This document shows, in pieces, positions 22,961 through 33,904 of a stretch of DNA of 64,000 nt. The notes beneath the pieces are model-generated. The model was not told where the DNA came from, did no database searches, and saw only the letters and a program-made list of their open reading frames with translations. Origin of the DNA: Pararge aegeria (lineage: Eukaryota; Arthropoda; Insecta; Lepidoptera; Nymphalidae); the NCBI RefSeq assembly GCF_905163445.1, contig NC_053184.1, positions 4,402,001 through 4,466,000 of the forward strand, read 5' to 3'. The first letter of the stretch is position 1; the number at the start of each line of letters is the position of its first letter. A program made the translations under genes and the position numbers.

Positions 22961-23140
22961 TCCCTACTAATATTATAAATGTCAATGTAAGTTTGTTTGT
23001 TACACTTTCACGCAAAAACTACTTAACCGATCCTCATAGAACTTTGTACACATATTCTTGAAAGTGTTAGAAGCAATATAGAGTACTTTTTATCCCGACA
23101 TTAAAAAACAAACGCAGACGAAGTCGCGGGCAACAGCTAG
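22961..23140 (+). mobile_element. Helitron-like non-autonomous element, 180 bp
   Basis: Begins TCCCTACTAATATTATAAAT just after an A and ends CGGGCAACAGCTAG just before a T, the same end structure and A/T target as 4586-4836. It keeps CACTTTCACGCAAAAACTAC and a GCAGACGAAGTCGC block whose GAC-GAA-GTC can form a small hairpin upstream of the CTAG. It is shorter than the first copy by about 70 bp of internal sequence. Confidence 0.7.
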
Positions 23141-23694
23141 TATAACATATTTTTTATACGGAATGAATAATTTTTAATATTTTTCCATGGTGGTAAATTA
23201 TAATAATAAAAAAATAAACCAACGAGGCTTCCAAAACATTATTGTATGTCCACAGTAATGAAATTGCCTGAGTGAACTGCCAATCCACTCCAGCAGCACC
23301 AAATCGGATAGGCGAAAACAACAGTACCGGCAGGGTGATTACGTGTCTCGCGTCAGCAATGCGACAGGCGTAAATCTTGCAATCACTGTCAAACGTCACT
23401 TTTCCATACAAGAAATAAACAAAAGATACGTAATCACCTTGCGGGTTTTCGACCTCGTTCCCTAGAACAATAATAATAAAAACAAATTTTATTTCATTAA
23501 GAATTACATTCATATCTTAATTACGCTGAGATTCCTTTTAAGCATATAATATACGTTTACCAGGAGGTCTCGCTCTTCTCTAACGAAATTGGTACAAAAG
23601 TTTAACTATTTTTTTAATGTAACATTTTATTATTGAGAAATTAATTATTATAATATGTATATATTTTTTTTTAATTTTTCCTAAAAACTCTATT
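23141..23694. other. Unassigned, GC-richer patch
   Basis: 23260-23460 is less AT-rich and holds a 119-codon minus frame (23154-23513) with no domain I can name. GCGACAGGCGTAAATCTTGC within it recurs near 3417, so the patch is more likely a repeat than an exon. Confidence 0.4.
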
Positions 23695-23885
23695 TAGAGA
23701 TATGTGCATTTTTAAATTATAAGAATTAATTTATCACTTGTTTTGACTGTAAAGTAAAACGGAATGAATAATTCTTGACTCTTCGGAAAGAATGAAACTT
23801 GCATTTCTGAGTGTTCTCCAAAACTTCTTTAACGGCGTTTGAAGTCTACTAATAAACCATTGCCATTCTGAGAAGACACCAGAGC
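23695..23885 (+). mobile_element. Worn family B SINE with a small insertion
   Basis: ATATGTGCATTTTTAAATTA, TTATCACTTGTTTTGACTGT and CTTGCATTTCTGAGTGTTCT follow the family order. About 40 bp including CGGAATGAATAATTCTTGAC interrupts the body. An ATGATGATGAATATTG tail lies just beyond. Confidence 0.65.
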
Positions 23886-23956
23886 TTTGTAGAAAGCCGG
23901 TAATTGTTCGATATGATGATGAATATTGCAGTTTTGGTTTTGTGTTCTTTCTATTT

Positions 23957-24155
23957 CATCATCATCATCATCATCATCACATCAACCGATAGACGTCCAC
24001 TGCTGGACATAGGTCTTTTGTAGGGAGTTCCAAGTTCCACGATTCTGAGCCGCTTGGATCCAACGGCTACCTGCGACGCGCTTAATGTCGTCTGTCCACC
24101 TCGTTGGGGGTCGACCAACGCTGCGCTTACCAGTACGGGGCTGCCATTCCAGCAC
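23957..24155 (-). mobile_element. RTE LINE 3' end, family D, best copy
   Basis: On the minus strand this reads as an open C-terminal end of an RTE-type reverse-transcriptase polyprotein: VLEWQPRTGKRSVGRPPTRW, DDIKRVAGSRWIQAAQNRG and WNSLQKTYVQQWTSIG, then a stop (TGA at the start of the tail) and an (ATG)n tail 23957-23978. The motif series matches the many lepidopteran 'endonuclease-reverse transcriptase' entries I remember. Only about 60 codons survive because of 5' truncation; the reading frame is intact over that length, so the insertion is among the younger ones. Other copies: 22205, 34305, 36958, 59598. Confidence 0.9.
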
Positions 24156-24504
24156 CGCACAGCAGCTTTCTATTTCACCGTCGGTTAAATATCATTATTA
24201 CTGAACTTGCTTATCAAAGATACACACCGCCAATTCCTTAAAAATAATCCATGTCCTTAAGCTGCTAGAGTTAGGCTCTTGTCTGTGTAGCTCGCGCCAA
24301 CCTATCTAGGATAGCTTACTATGCTCAAACGCCTACAAAAACTATCGAATTATATATCTTTAAAAATTTAATATCCATCGGGCATGACTTAAGTGTGTCT
24401 CTAAATAAAATAATAGTGTCACAGCCGAGTGCCACAGGTGTTTGTGACTGCATATTAAGGTAGCATATTATATGCTTATAAGTACAGAAAAGTTTACCTA
24501 TTTA
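24156..24504. other. Unassigned stretch
   Basis: No element or exon recognised. Confidence 0.4.
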
Positions 24505-24772
24505 TTTGTTCCTTTATTTAATAAATATACTACGACAATACACAGATCGCCATCTAGCCCCAAAATAAGCGTATCTTTTGCTATGGGTACTAAGATGACT
24601 GATGAATATTTTTATGAATAATACACATAAATACTTATTATGTACATTTAAACACCCAAACATTGAAAAACATTCATGTTCATCACACAAACTTTTTCCA
24701 GTTGTCCCAAGGCTTTTGACTCGAGAAAGCACGGTCGCTGCCCACGGCGCCAATCAGCAGCCAATATGTTAG
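24505..24772 (-). mobile_element. Family A SINE, near full length
   Basis: Tail TTTATTTAATAAATATACTA, then CGCCATCTAGCCCCAAAATA, GAATATTTTTATGAATAATA, CATTGAAAAACATTCATGTT, and a head CACGGCGCCAATCAG with a B box reduced to CCAGTTGTCCC. The B-box lesion should stop polymerase III promotion. Confidence 0.88.
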
Positions 24773-24989
24773 TATTTAGAATAACCACTTTTTTTAATCC
24801 ACTACAAGTAAGCTTTAATGCCATCTCACCTGGAGGAAAGTTATAACGCAACATTAAGAATTGAAATTTGTTGATTTACTAAGCCGTATTATTAACGCTC
24901 CTTGTTTGAAAATTTTGGCATCTTTTGTAACATTGGACCTAATCCTGGAATGAAAAGGAATCTCGTAGATTCATCCAAAATAAGCAACA

Positions 24990-25084
24990 TTTGCAGAGCT
25001 CACCATGGGAAGAATTATCGCCACGTTATTTCTGGCTACAAGCAGCATTGTTGCAATTCTGTGATCTGGTTTTTAGGACGTGTT
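24990..25084 (+). repeat. Family G fragment
   Basis: TTATTTCTGGCTACAAGCAG, CATTGTTGCAATTCTGTG and GGACGTGTTTGCCGGTGTAA match the first third of the 18255 copy. It ends exactly where a family A SINE begins. Confidence 0.65.
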
Positions 25085-25245
25085 TGCCGGTGTAATATAC
25101 AATATACATAAATACTTATAATATACATGTAAACTCCCAGATACTGAAAAACATTCATGTTTATCAGATCACACGAACAGTTGTAGGAATCGAAACCACA
25201 GCCTTGGACTCAAGAAGTAGGGTCGCCGCCCACTGCGCCAAACGG
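25085..25245 (-). mobile_element. Family A SINE, head half
   Basis: From TACATAAATACTTATAATAT through ACTGAAAAACATTCATGTTT to the head GCCGCCCACTGCGCCAAAC. The B box reads GGTTTCGATTCCT on the minus strand. The tail half is absent, so this copy was broken after insertion or joined to family G by deletion. Confidence 0.85.
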
Positions 25246-25664
25246 CCTTTAAACTACTACTGACCATAGTATCTCAGGTTCGTTCCTTCACCGTACGTTA
25301 TTCATTGCCTTGCCCGTTTGCCAAATAACAGGCATTTTGCAATCCTAATTGACATAATTCAACTATAACGAGAAACTAAACCCGGAATTAAATAAAATTG
25401 TATTGCATTTCTTTATTACGTCATTTACTTACGTATTGTATTTTATCATTAATTATAAAGCCCATTTCTCCTGTTTTAATACAAGATTCCTTTTGCGTGC
25501 CGCTTCTAAAGGCATTTGCGTGAACTCAAGCGTTCATTTATTGTTATGTCAATGATTTGCTGTAAATAGTAATGAGAAAATCAGTGAATCAGTATTGAGC
25601 TAAAATATTGTTTTAAAGAATCTTATATTAAATATAGAAGATGATATAAATCGGAATCGGTATC
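25246..25664. other. Unassigned stretch
   Basis: AT-rich; no element or exon recognised. Confidence 0.4.
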
Positions 25665-25888
25665 GACTGTGAGATAGTGATAACAAAAAAAAATCCTAAG
25701 GCTAAGTTTCTTGTGTGCTCTTCTTAGACCAGGGCGCGTTTGTAACCCTCCTAGCTTTAGTTTTAAGTTAACGATAGCAGTTTTCACCATAACTAACATT
25801 AGTGTAAAATGTTAAATGTATGAACGCTTCATTAGCGCCTGTGATAAGGTTCACATGAATAAAACATTTATGAATTTGAATTTGGAAT
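25665..25888 (+). mobile_element. LINE 3' UTR, family E variant
   Basis: GTGAGATAGTGATAACAAAA, TCTTAGACCAGGGCGCGTTT, CCTAGCTTTAGTTTTAAGTT and a 3' end with AATAAAACATTTATGAATTT match the 3' UTR of the family E LINE at 38030-38248. The tail here is TGAATTTGAATTTGG instead of TTTGACTTTGAC, so it is a separate subfamily. Confidence 0.75.
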
Positions 25889-26020
25889 ACAGCTGTCACT
25901 ACCCCTCCTCTTTCTGCCAGGTGACTCTGTGGCTTGTACACTACCACCTACTGTGATCACCAACCCCTCTGCCCAGCGTAGTGATTAAGCGTATTACCCT
26001 CCCTTTGGTAGAATCTGTTA
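25889..26020 (+). repeat. Possible dispersed repeat
   Basis: CTGTGATCACCAACCCCTCT followed by GCCCAGCGTAGTGATTAAG resembles a lepidopteran repeat in which 'ATCACCAACCCGCCTGCCCAGCGTGGTGA' style text recurs. Only this copy is seen here, so support is limited. Confidence 0.35.
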
Positions 26021-27279
26021 GATTAACACTGGACTGTTAAAGGCAAGAGATGAAGATATCAGTAGAGTTTTAAAAAAAAAGTTCTAGTAAGGTGGCAACT
26101 AGATCAGGAATCATGTCTTCTTCGCTTATACTTACTTTACTTATACCCAAAATATTAGACTCTGGGATTGAACTCGTCCAGGAAAGGTGCATCGTATGAC
26201 ATCCCGCATCGTTACGTCAAAAAGATTTTCACAACAAATTAACAATCCAGTAACCGCCTCATCAATAAACCTTTCATGCATCACGGGGCGCCTCCATAAA
26301 CATTTCAAAAATTCCTAACACCACATCCTTCTTAAATTAAAGTTTATTGAATCAAGTTTCCGAAATGTTTATGAGTCCATTTCCATTATACATACGACAA
26401 ATTTGTTACACTTATCGCTTGAAAATTCAACACATCCGACATATCTTACTCAATAAATCTTCAACGGCTAAATGCAAAGGCAAAGGGCACTTATATGTAT
26501 ATTATAAGTACTAGATTATATAGCAAAACAAACTAATACAGTTCCATCAAAACGAAAACAATACCACTTCCGATATTAAAATAGCTTTCTAAAATCGAAA
26601 CATCACTTTAAATATAACTGGAGGAATATGAATATAAAAATGAATATTCCGTCTTAACGTCGCACATTTTGCACTACAAATTTTTATTATTATAACCGAC
26701 ATGATGACAAAATTCGAAAAATTACTCTCGACATTATTTCGAAATCTATCCAAAAGATATCTTATTTTTGCAGAAATTGAAGGTTTTGTTGATATAGATC
26801 ACAAATTTATTTTTTAAAAATAGTTTACTGCTAAAACGCTAAATGGATGTTATGGCTGCACTCCTTGTTCCATCGCTAAAGATTATATGAAAAATAAGCA
26901 ACTGATAGTTTCGAATCGCAAAATACTTGGATATATGCAGAAAGTTTCCAAGTTCAAGCGGTGCAAAATTATGTTTATATAGACGTGAGGTCATAATTTT
27001 TTAGTCAGCGTTTCACCTGTCATGACGTATCGCTAGATTTTATAGTTTTATTTATTGAAAATAAATACCAATCACACACCAAATATAAATAAAAATTAGT
27101 TTTTCATATTACATGAATTGTATGATATCATTAGATAAATACAACGTTTTAGTGATTGTTCGATACTTCAATGCTTTTTATATCAGGACAGGGGAATTTC
27201 TGATTGGGTTGGATAAGACGTTCGTCAATGCGAACGATCTAAAGCAGTGTATTCACAAGCGGAGATGAAGGGTGGCCTA
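26021..27279. other. Large unassigned AT-rich stretch
   Basis: No repeat border, RNA gene or frame longer than about 60 codons. Confidence 0.45.
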
Positions 27280-27350
27280 TAAAGTTAAGTTTTACGCAGA
27301 ATTATTCATGGCTCGTTCAGAAATTTCGATTGGTTATACTATTAACTGTA
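27280..27350 (+). repeat. Family N short repeat, copy 2
   Basis: CTATAAAGTTAAGTTTTACG, GAATTATTCATGGCTCGTTC and TTGGTTATACTATT align with 12955-13030. Confidence 0.6.
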
Positions 27351-27898
27351 AATAAACTCCGAGGGGCGGTTGGCTTTTGAAAACATAATAAAAAATTTAA
27401 CTTTCTTGCTTCTCTTATTTAGTTACGCCTACTCTTTATGGTTCTTTACTATAAGGGCCAAAAGTAGCCCTATTAATATTCTCTTCACTATTAGCCGTCA
27501 GTCTGTTTATCTATTCATTATCTTTAGCTCGTCAATTTCCAAATATTGAAAATCTTATTTTCTTACTCTGTCATGCTAATAAGTATTTCATTTTTAAAAT
27601 GTTACACCGCATCTTAAAAATAAACTTAGTTAGTGCTACAAAGACAGGCGTTACTCAAAACCTAATATTTAAAATATCTGATTTATGTATATTGTTTAAC
27701 TGCTTTAATTTTACAACAAATATTGGAAACACAACATCTAATCCTAATGAACATTAAAGGTTGTCCCTTTGTACCAGTATCGAACGATATATTTTTTTGT
27801 TTCGAAAAATTTACCCAAAAATATAAACTAAAACGATTAATTTCCAAGGTACAGAGCCTTTAGCCGGCAGTTCTGACTCGCTCTTAACAAGTTTTCTA
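27351..27898. other. Unassigned AT-rich stretch
   Basis: Nothing recognised. Confidence 0.4.
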
Positions 27899-28222
27899 AG
27901 ACCGTCTTCAGAGCGCTTTTCGCGAAACTGCATGCGCAAACAGAAGAAGCTAGTATCATATGCGCATACTGTGTTAATTTCAAACCTCCCATGCAATTTG
28001 AGAGCAAACTTTCCATACAGTAAAAAGAGCGTCTCCTATGCACATTTTGCCGTGATAAATTCAAACTTTCCACACAGAAAGAAATCAAACTTGGCGTTCC
28101 GAAGGAGCCAGTGTCCTATGCGCCTTTTGGTATGTTCATTTGAAACTTTCCATACAATTTAAGCGCAAACTTTTCATTCAGAAGGAGCGCCTCTTATGCG
28201 CATTTTGTTCTGTTTCTTCCAG
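27899..28222 (+). repeat. Tandem array, four units of about 79 bp
   Basis: Anchors of the form TATGCGCAT (or TATGCACAT, TATGCGCCT) fall at 27959, 28037, 28117 and 28195, i.e. spacings of 78, 80 and 78. The flanking text of each unit also repeats: AAACTTTCCATACAG with variants, and AGAAGGAGCG(C/T)CTC. There is a half-unit repetition of AAACTTTCCATACA within units. Open frames of 61-83 codons on both strands cross the array because the units lack stops, not because a protein is evident. Confidence 0.75.
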
Positions 28223-29754
28223 ACTTGCCGTTTATTTATTAGCTTTTCAGGGGAAACAAACAATACTATTACACATAAGAGTAATACTGTATTTTCATAT
28301 CACACAAACCAATGAACTTTCTACAACTTAGTTATACATAAACGATGACATTTACCACAATGGCTTAGAAATTAAGTACCAAGCGATAAAATAATAAGAC
28401 AACAAAATCAAATTTAAAAAAAAAAAACAAAAACTTTAAAAGCTTATAATACTTATTTTGCCATAATTATTTTCCTAAAAGTGCCAATTTTGACGTGAAA
28501 AATGTCCGTCTCACAATATTTGCTGTTGAAAGCATTGCACGCACGAGATAAAAAGTTATTTGCCGAATACCTTGTCTTCCATCTAGCCCACGTAGGTTTA
28601 CGTCTTGCATTTAACCTACCTTGTATTCCTTTTTTTAGTTCACATTTATCTATATCAAATTGTCCTACGTTATTTCTAATTATTTTAGTGTTTTCTCTAA
28701 ATGAGCTATGTTAAGGGTACTGAGCTAAGTTTGGCGTAAAAAACATACTTTTTTCTTGTAATCTTACATAATTGTTGAAAGTATTTGTAAAGAGTTCTAT
28801 TTACATAAATAATTATTGATTTTGACATTAAAGAACAAAAATTAATAACTTAATACAAATTCGGGTTTACTAGCGCCTAAGCATACCTGGTCCTGACGTT
28901 ATGAGTTAGAGATTTGTCTTCTTCGTAAGCTTTTGCGAAATCATAGAGTCGTTTTCAAATATCGATACATAAAGTCATAGTAAACTGAAGCAGCTGCGCG
29001 ATTTGAATTCATATATGCCGTACCTTTAGTACGAGTATTGTACGTCGGTTTCGACTATAGATAACCAGTTACCTCATAGTGAAATGGAATTCATATATCT
29101 TGTCTTAAAACTCAAATTCCTTCAAATTTCTTTAGCAAGCGAAATATAAAACCGGACAACCGGATTTTCGATTCTAAACCTAATACTATCAGGTTCATTT
29201 TACTTTGACGTTACAACCTTTTGATACTCCAATACGCAAACTCCACGATTGCAAAAGTTCTACTACGTTTAGTGTACTACTAGTGTTTTTTTACAATATG
29301 TCATTTTTACACAGACGAGTCTGTAGAATTGCGATAGCGGAAATTTGATACTTAGGGTTATGTGGAATTATTGTCCTTCGTGAAAAATTTATCGTTCCTC
29401 ACACACACACAATAGTTTATTTAAAGCCTCGATATACGATGGTATACAAAAGGATAGACGTGTTTATACAGAAGATTAGTTTTTTTACAAAAATGACGAC
29501 CTATTTAGTACTATATAGTAGTAGAGTGTATGAGAGTGTTTGTTTTGGTGTTTGGTGAGTGCGTGCTCATGGTTTGTGTAAGACGGAATGTGTGAAACTC
29601 CATGACTATTAGGTATGTAGGAGGTAACATTAAAGCCAAACAATTCCCGACCGTAGCCGGACGAAAATATAAACGAAGTAAAAATATAAAAGCACCCTTA
29701 TTTGATAAGTTTGATTGCGATAATAAACTCCCCAGCAACGCTGCTATTTTATAA
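28223..29754. other. Large unassigned AT-rich stretch
   Basis: A (CA) run near 29400 and a poly(A) run near 28417. Frames of 63-75 codons have no domain. Confidence 0.4.
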
Positions 29755-30195
29755 TTGTGTCACATTTCGCACAAATTAGCAACCGGAATCTCGTTTTGAA
29801 TAATATTTTACAACTCGTACACTTGCCACTGTTTAGTATAATTTAACGTTCTCGCAACCTTTTGGTTACAAAGTATATATATTTTTTGAAAATTTTAATT
29901 AAAAGAAGCCTTTATATATTTGTGGAAACCAAAACAGATATTTGTTTAATTCTAGTCCGCTTTTATTATAAAGCCTCGTTTAAAATTTGTTCAGGTAAGA
30001 AGCATCTAATGCGACGGCTTAATATATTCAGGGTAGTAAACATCCCGTCTCTTCAGTCATTATTGCTAGCCAGTCAGACGATGAATAAAATATTACCAAG
30101 CATATTAAACTGGCGTCTTGGTATACATTGCACAATACTTTATAACTTTAACATCGACTCTTTCTTTCACAAAAAGCGACTTCATAATAACATAA
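29755..30195 (+). repeat. Family K repeat, most complete copy
   Basis: The 5' part (TTCGCACAAATTAGCAACCG, 29770-29850) matches 18870-18970 and the 3' part (TCAGTCATTATTGCTAGCCA, 30049-30068, onward to 30195) matches 20945-21130. This copy links the two segments as one element of at least about 440 bp. A 113-codon frame (29862-30203) overlaps it but is not kept in the other copies. Confidence 0.65.
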
Positions 30196-30282
30196 AAGTA
30201 TAATCTGGAATAACTTATAAAATAAGCTACGTATTAATTAGATTTTTTAAATATAATTGTTTCATTAACTACGAATAATAAA

Positions 30283-30485
30283 GTCCTAGGTTCAACTCTC
30301 GGTTCGGGAAAACTGCGTATCTACCAGCTCGGAGCTAAGAAATTGTCATTGTTTAACCCATACCTTGAAGAGTGCGTCAAGCCGTTAGTTTCAGTTATTG
30401 TTACTTATAAGTGACCCCACCAACGTGTAGCGTGGAGGCTGTTCTCGTAAGTACATCGTTCCTCTCCCATAAAACTCTACTTAGC
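30283..30485 (+). repeat. Possible tRNA-derived repeat
   Basis: AGGTTCAACTCTCGGTTCGG looks like a tRNA B box and 3' side. GAAGAGTGCGTCAAGCCGTT and CCCCACCAACGTGTAGCGTG downstream resemble lepidopteran SINE body text known to me as 'GAGCACGTTAAG...CACCAACCCGC...GCGTGGTGG'. No A box is visible upstream. Confidence 0.4.
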
Positions 30486-31059
30486 AAGGGGCACGTAATA
30501 GGTAATTTTCTTTAAGCCCAAAAACTGTCTTCGAAGATTTTTATCAGTTCTCCAGAATGTAAGTGAAATTAGTAAAATCAGTCCACAAAGAACGGGGATG
30601 AAGTAACATCGCCAAAAAAACGTAACGTTAATTCACTACCTCCTATTTCATATTCATCATCATCATCACCATATCAAATAAAAATCGAGAAATATATAAC
30701 TCACTATCTTAAAGTGTATAATATTTTTACCCACTCCTAATATGTTACTCTTTCTAATGTAATATTTAATAACAAAATTTTGTAGTTTACATATTGTAAT
30801 TACGAATTTTATTTAGTATATCCATAAATACAATTCTGACTTGAGCACGCCTACTTCAGTGTAGTGTCTTGAGCATTTTTTTAAATAAAATTCCGGACCA
30901 AACATCAATCTGTTTGAAAACATTCTACCGGGTCACATTTTTCTACCTCTTTTAATACGATAAACAAAATCAAAGAACCCTCCTTAACGATTCACAAGAA
31001 ATGAGCTCACAATTTTTAAGATCGTAAGCAAATTGATGTCAGATGTTAGTCCCGGTTCC
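30486..31059. other. Unassigned; (ATC) tail trace
   Basis: TCATCATCATCATCACCATATCAAA at about 30653-30678 (described, not full length of any SINE) may be the very end of an RTE or family B insertion on the minus strand. Confidence 0.4.
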
Positions 31060-31170
31060 TATGATATACAAGTAAATTAACTTTTCAAAGGGAACTCGGT
31101 TTCGTACTGAAGCTCATTAAACTTTTCTCAACTCAATTTTCTTCCGATCGGGGCTTCAATTTTTCGATGT
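31060..31170 (+). repeat. Short dispersed repeat, copy 1
   Basis: TTTTCAAAGGGAACTC, CTCATTAAACTTTTCTCAAC and TCAATTTTCTTC recur near 36045-36125 in the same order. The ATTAAAC-TTTTCTCAACTC text also echoes family J (10230), so the two may be related. Confidence 0.5.
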
Positions 31171-31974
31171 AATCACCGATCAGATAATGGTAATATTCGC
31201 GAGATAAGAAGTAAAATACAGCTTAGGTACTGGCCATACATGCCGGCTACTATACGTATTTGGCGTTTAGCTATTAATAAAATTCCATGATTTATGCACT
31301 AAGATGTTGAATTCACTGTACATTACTCTAATATAACGAAATTATTAAAATTTTATTAACATAGTGTCACAAAAATTGGTCCTTACGTCTGGTGACCCAA
31401 GAGATGGGGCTTATTTAGCCCAACGACTAAGTCTAGCTATACAAAGGGGCAATAGCGCCAGCATTTTGGGTACCATGCCCATAAGTGAACAGTTAGACGG
31501 CTTATATTTATTATAAATATTAATTATAGTTTGTAATTATTATTTCCATCTATATGTTACTTAAATAAATAAATAAATAATGTAGTAGAGTTATGTAAAT
31601 TTTTGAGGTAGATTTTTCATTTAAAAAAGAAACCAACCAAAATAACTTTTATTGCACACTCTTAGTGTTATAAATAAACTCTTGATAATCTTATGAAGTT
31701 ATTTTTCATTACTGAGCTGAAACACATAATATAATTTGGTCTTCAAATTTGCCTAAACATCTCGCTCAAAATCATATTGTCACGGAAAAGAAGCACTGGT
31801 AATTGCCGCTTTATGATAAAATACTTTCTTAAACCAGCTTGCAGTGGAACATATTATTAAAATAGATTACATCCGTTTCAGTCATTCTCTAACTTATGAT
31901 TTTTTAATATTGCAAAAGGTTGCAATATTAAAAAATCACGCAACTAGAACGCAGCGTCCAAACGCTAAAGCATC
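31171..31974. other. Unassigned stretch with a worn repeat end
   Basis: TGGTGACCCAAGAGATGGGG near 31390 and an (AAAT)n run at 31563-31582 look like a LINE or SINE end, but no family in the window matches. Confidence 0.35.
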
Positions 31975-32125
31975 GTCTAAGAAACGTTATGCTGTTATGT
32001 GCCTTGTCAAAGAAACTCCCGGGAGACAAGGGAATTAAAGAGTTTACTAACGAGACATTGATACCATCCCGTCCCGATTGTCGTACGCTTCTTTTGTATT
32101 TTCGTGTTCGCCTCATTTTTAGGGT
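31975..32125 (+). repeat. Family J repeat, copy 3
   Basis: GGGAGACAAGGGAATTAAAG, AGTTTACTAACGAGACATTG, CGTACGCTTCTTTTGTATTT and CGCCTCATTTTTAGGG align with 10725-10968 read on the minus strand. Confidence 0.7.
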
Positions 32126-32723
32126 TCCGTAAATCAAGGACATAAAAACGCAAAGCATCAATAAGCACGTCTTCAAGGCTGATTTTCTCAGAAATTGCAG
32201 CTTTATTTATAACTAGTTGCCTTAATTTTGTCGCATATTATTTACTAGCTACAAAAATATAGGTGTTGTTATTTTCAACCGAAAGCATATCAAGCCCAAA
32301 GATATAAGTTTTGATACGAAATTTAACCCTAATATAGGCGCTAGTTGTCCACTTAGCATCAGGAAGGCTACCTGCTTGATCAGTCAACTATCACTATAAA
32401 AATAAGATTCTGATAATGGAAATATTTTGGGCGCAAAAATTGTGCTAATCTCCTGCACAAATATTGCAAGCCTTGCTCCGAAACTGTCCAATAACTGTCG
32501 GTTATTATAAGTCAAACAATAGCATGTGCACTACGAAAAAGTTCTCTCCATCCCACCAAAAGTCTACCCATTACCTTGTGTATTGTTATAAAAAAGGGAC
32601 GAGGGACGGGTAGAGATAATTATCTCGTGATACGCATCAGTTGGATTGGTTGACAAATTGGCGGAAACCGATTATTACATTGCAAGTTACATTGCACCAG
32701 TGTAGCCTAAACTTGTGATTGAA
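32126..32723. other. Unassigned stretch
   Basis: No element or exon recognised. Confidence 0.4.
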
Positions 32724-32754
32724 TAAGAAATAAGGCATTTTGCCTTATTTCTTA
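32724..32754. repeat. Perfect hairpin, 14-bp arms, TTT loop
   Basis: TAAGAAATAAGGCA and TGCCTTATTTCTTA are exact reverse complements around three bases. Confidence 0.9.
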
Positions 32755-32904
32755 AATATAACTCTGTAAAGTATCTTTAAATTAAACTTAGTTTTGAGGG
32801 ACACAGCAGTAACTACTTAGTAATTCCGATGATTATGAATGTTCCGTACATTGGATAGAAGAAGGCGTTACTTTGCGTTAATTATTCATTGTAAAGTCAA
32901 CATC

Positions 32905-33045
32905 TCCTGAGGATGCTCCGGTTTCGAAGCGTACATTGCCGACGATCTGTTTGGTGTGGAGTATACGGATTGAAGTAATTATAAATAACACCATACAGAT
33001 TCTCCTGCTGTTCGCGGAGTATAGCAAATTAAGCTTAATTTTCAA
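32905..33045 (+). repeat. Family H repeat, copy 2
   Basis: ACATCTCCTGAGGATGCTCC, GGTTTCGAAGCG, CGATCTGTTTGGTGTGGAGT, CACCATACAGATTCTCCTGC and CGCGGAGTATAGCAAATTAA. The hammerhead-like core is broken here: the expected GAAAC after the stem reads GTAC. Confidence 0.85.
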
Positions 33046-33164
33046 AATACCGATACGGAACCTTCACCACACGAGTCAGACTCGGTCTTAACCGAGTTAA
33101 TTCTTTCTAGTTCAACCAACAGTGGAAATACAGAGTTCATTCCTAGCTTTATTGTTCGTCTGAG

Positions 33165-33270
33165 GAGTTATGCAGATTTAATTAAACACTTACTTCACTC
33201 AGTTCAAGTTATATGGAGAGAAATAAACTTTCGATTGCGAATTGTTTTGTCACCCCGTCGTCCCGTTTGG
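33165..33270 (+). repeat. Family J repeat, 3' part, plus strand
   Basis: GAGGAGTTATGCAGATTTAA, GTTATATGGAGAGAAATAAA and CTTTCGATTGCGAATTGTTT are the reverse complement of 10156-10268 at high identity. Confidence 0.8.
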
Positions 33271-33401
33271 GTTACGTTGCATTTTACGAATTATTTAGCC
33301 TTCCACACTTTTATACTTGATATGAATGTTAATGTCTATCTATATTTTTTATCTTTGTGAGGCATCTAGTTTGTTGAATTATAGAACATAATACCTATAT
33401 A

Positions 33402-33479
33402 GGAAAGTAAAGCTTAAATCCTAACCACTAGGCTATCTATATAGATAGCCTAGTGGTAAGGATTTAAGCTTTACTTTCC
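33402..33479. repeat. 78-bp near-perfect palindrome in a SINE head
   Basis: The arms 33402-33440 and 33441-33479 are reverse complements with one mismatch and no spacer. The right arm contains GATAGCCTAGTGGTAAGG, the A-box side of a family B head, and runs into a B box at 33487-33499 (GAGTTCGAATCCC). So the left arm is an inverted duplicate of the SINE 5' end. Confidence 0.95.
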
Positions 33480-33520
33480 GGGGGCCGAGTTCGAATCCCC
33501 AGCAAGCACCTCGAAGAAAC
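33430..33520 (+). mobile_element. Family B SINE head, 3' part missing
   Basis: A box TAGCCTAGTGG and B box GAGTTCGAATCCC are both good, then AGCAAGCACCTCGAAGAAAC; the body does not follow. The head resembles a tRNA more than the other copies do, but no tRNA 3' acceptor half pairs with the 5' end. Confidence 0.7.
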
Positions 33521-33904
33521 AAAGAAAACACTGTCAAAATTATCAATTCGCATGACCGCGATAACACAGAGTGACTATAAAACCAATCAAACTCAGAAAC
33601 CCCTCGGAGTCTAAATAAAAAAAAACTCGTCATATGCTTGTAAAAATCAGTACTCCTTCGGCGTTACTCAGAAATGTTTTTTAACGAATCAAATAATTAT
33701 AGAATTGAGTATTTCAATACTGAGTAAGTAACTAACATTTTAGATAAATAATGCCATACAATGCCCACTACAAGGTAGAACTAAATGCAAAGTACAAACA
33801 ATGAGCATATAGTGAGTCAACTTCTTACCACGGTAATCACTGAGTTTTACTTTTTTCGGATTGTATGTAGCTGTTTAACCCTAATGATTTTAACAGCGTA
33901 ACGC
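33521..33904. other. Unassigned stretch
   Basis: AT-rich; no element or exon recognised. Confidence 0.4.

Noticed and set aside
23154..23513. 119-codon minus-strand open frame
   Set aside because: Covers a patch that partly recurs at 3417, and its ends are runs of I/V/F/Y from AT-rich DNA.
27899..28222. Possible CRISPR-like array
   Set aside because: Units are adjacent diverged tandem repeats without spacers, in a eukaryotic context.
31060..31170. Assignment of this repeat to family J
   Set aside because: Only a short ATTAAAC-TTTTCTCAACTC text is shared; the rest does not align, so it was kept separate.
33487..33520. Possible tRNA T-arm
   Set aside because: The good B box belongs to a family B SINE head; no tRNA body can be folded around it.
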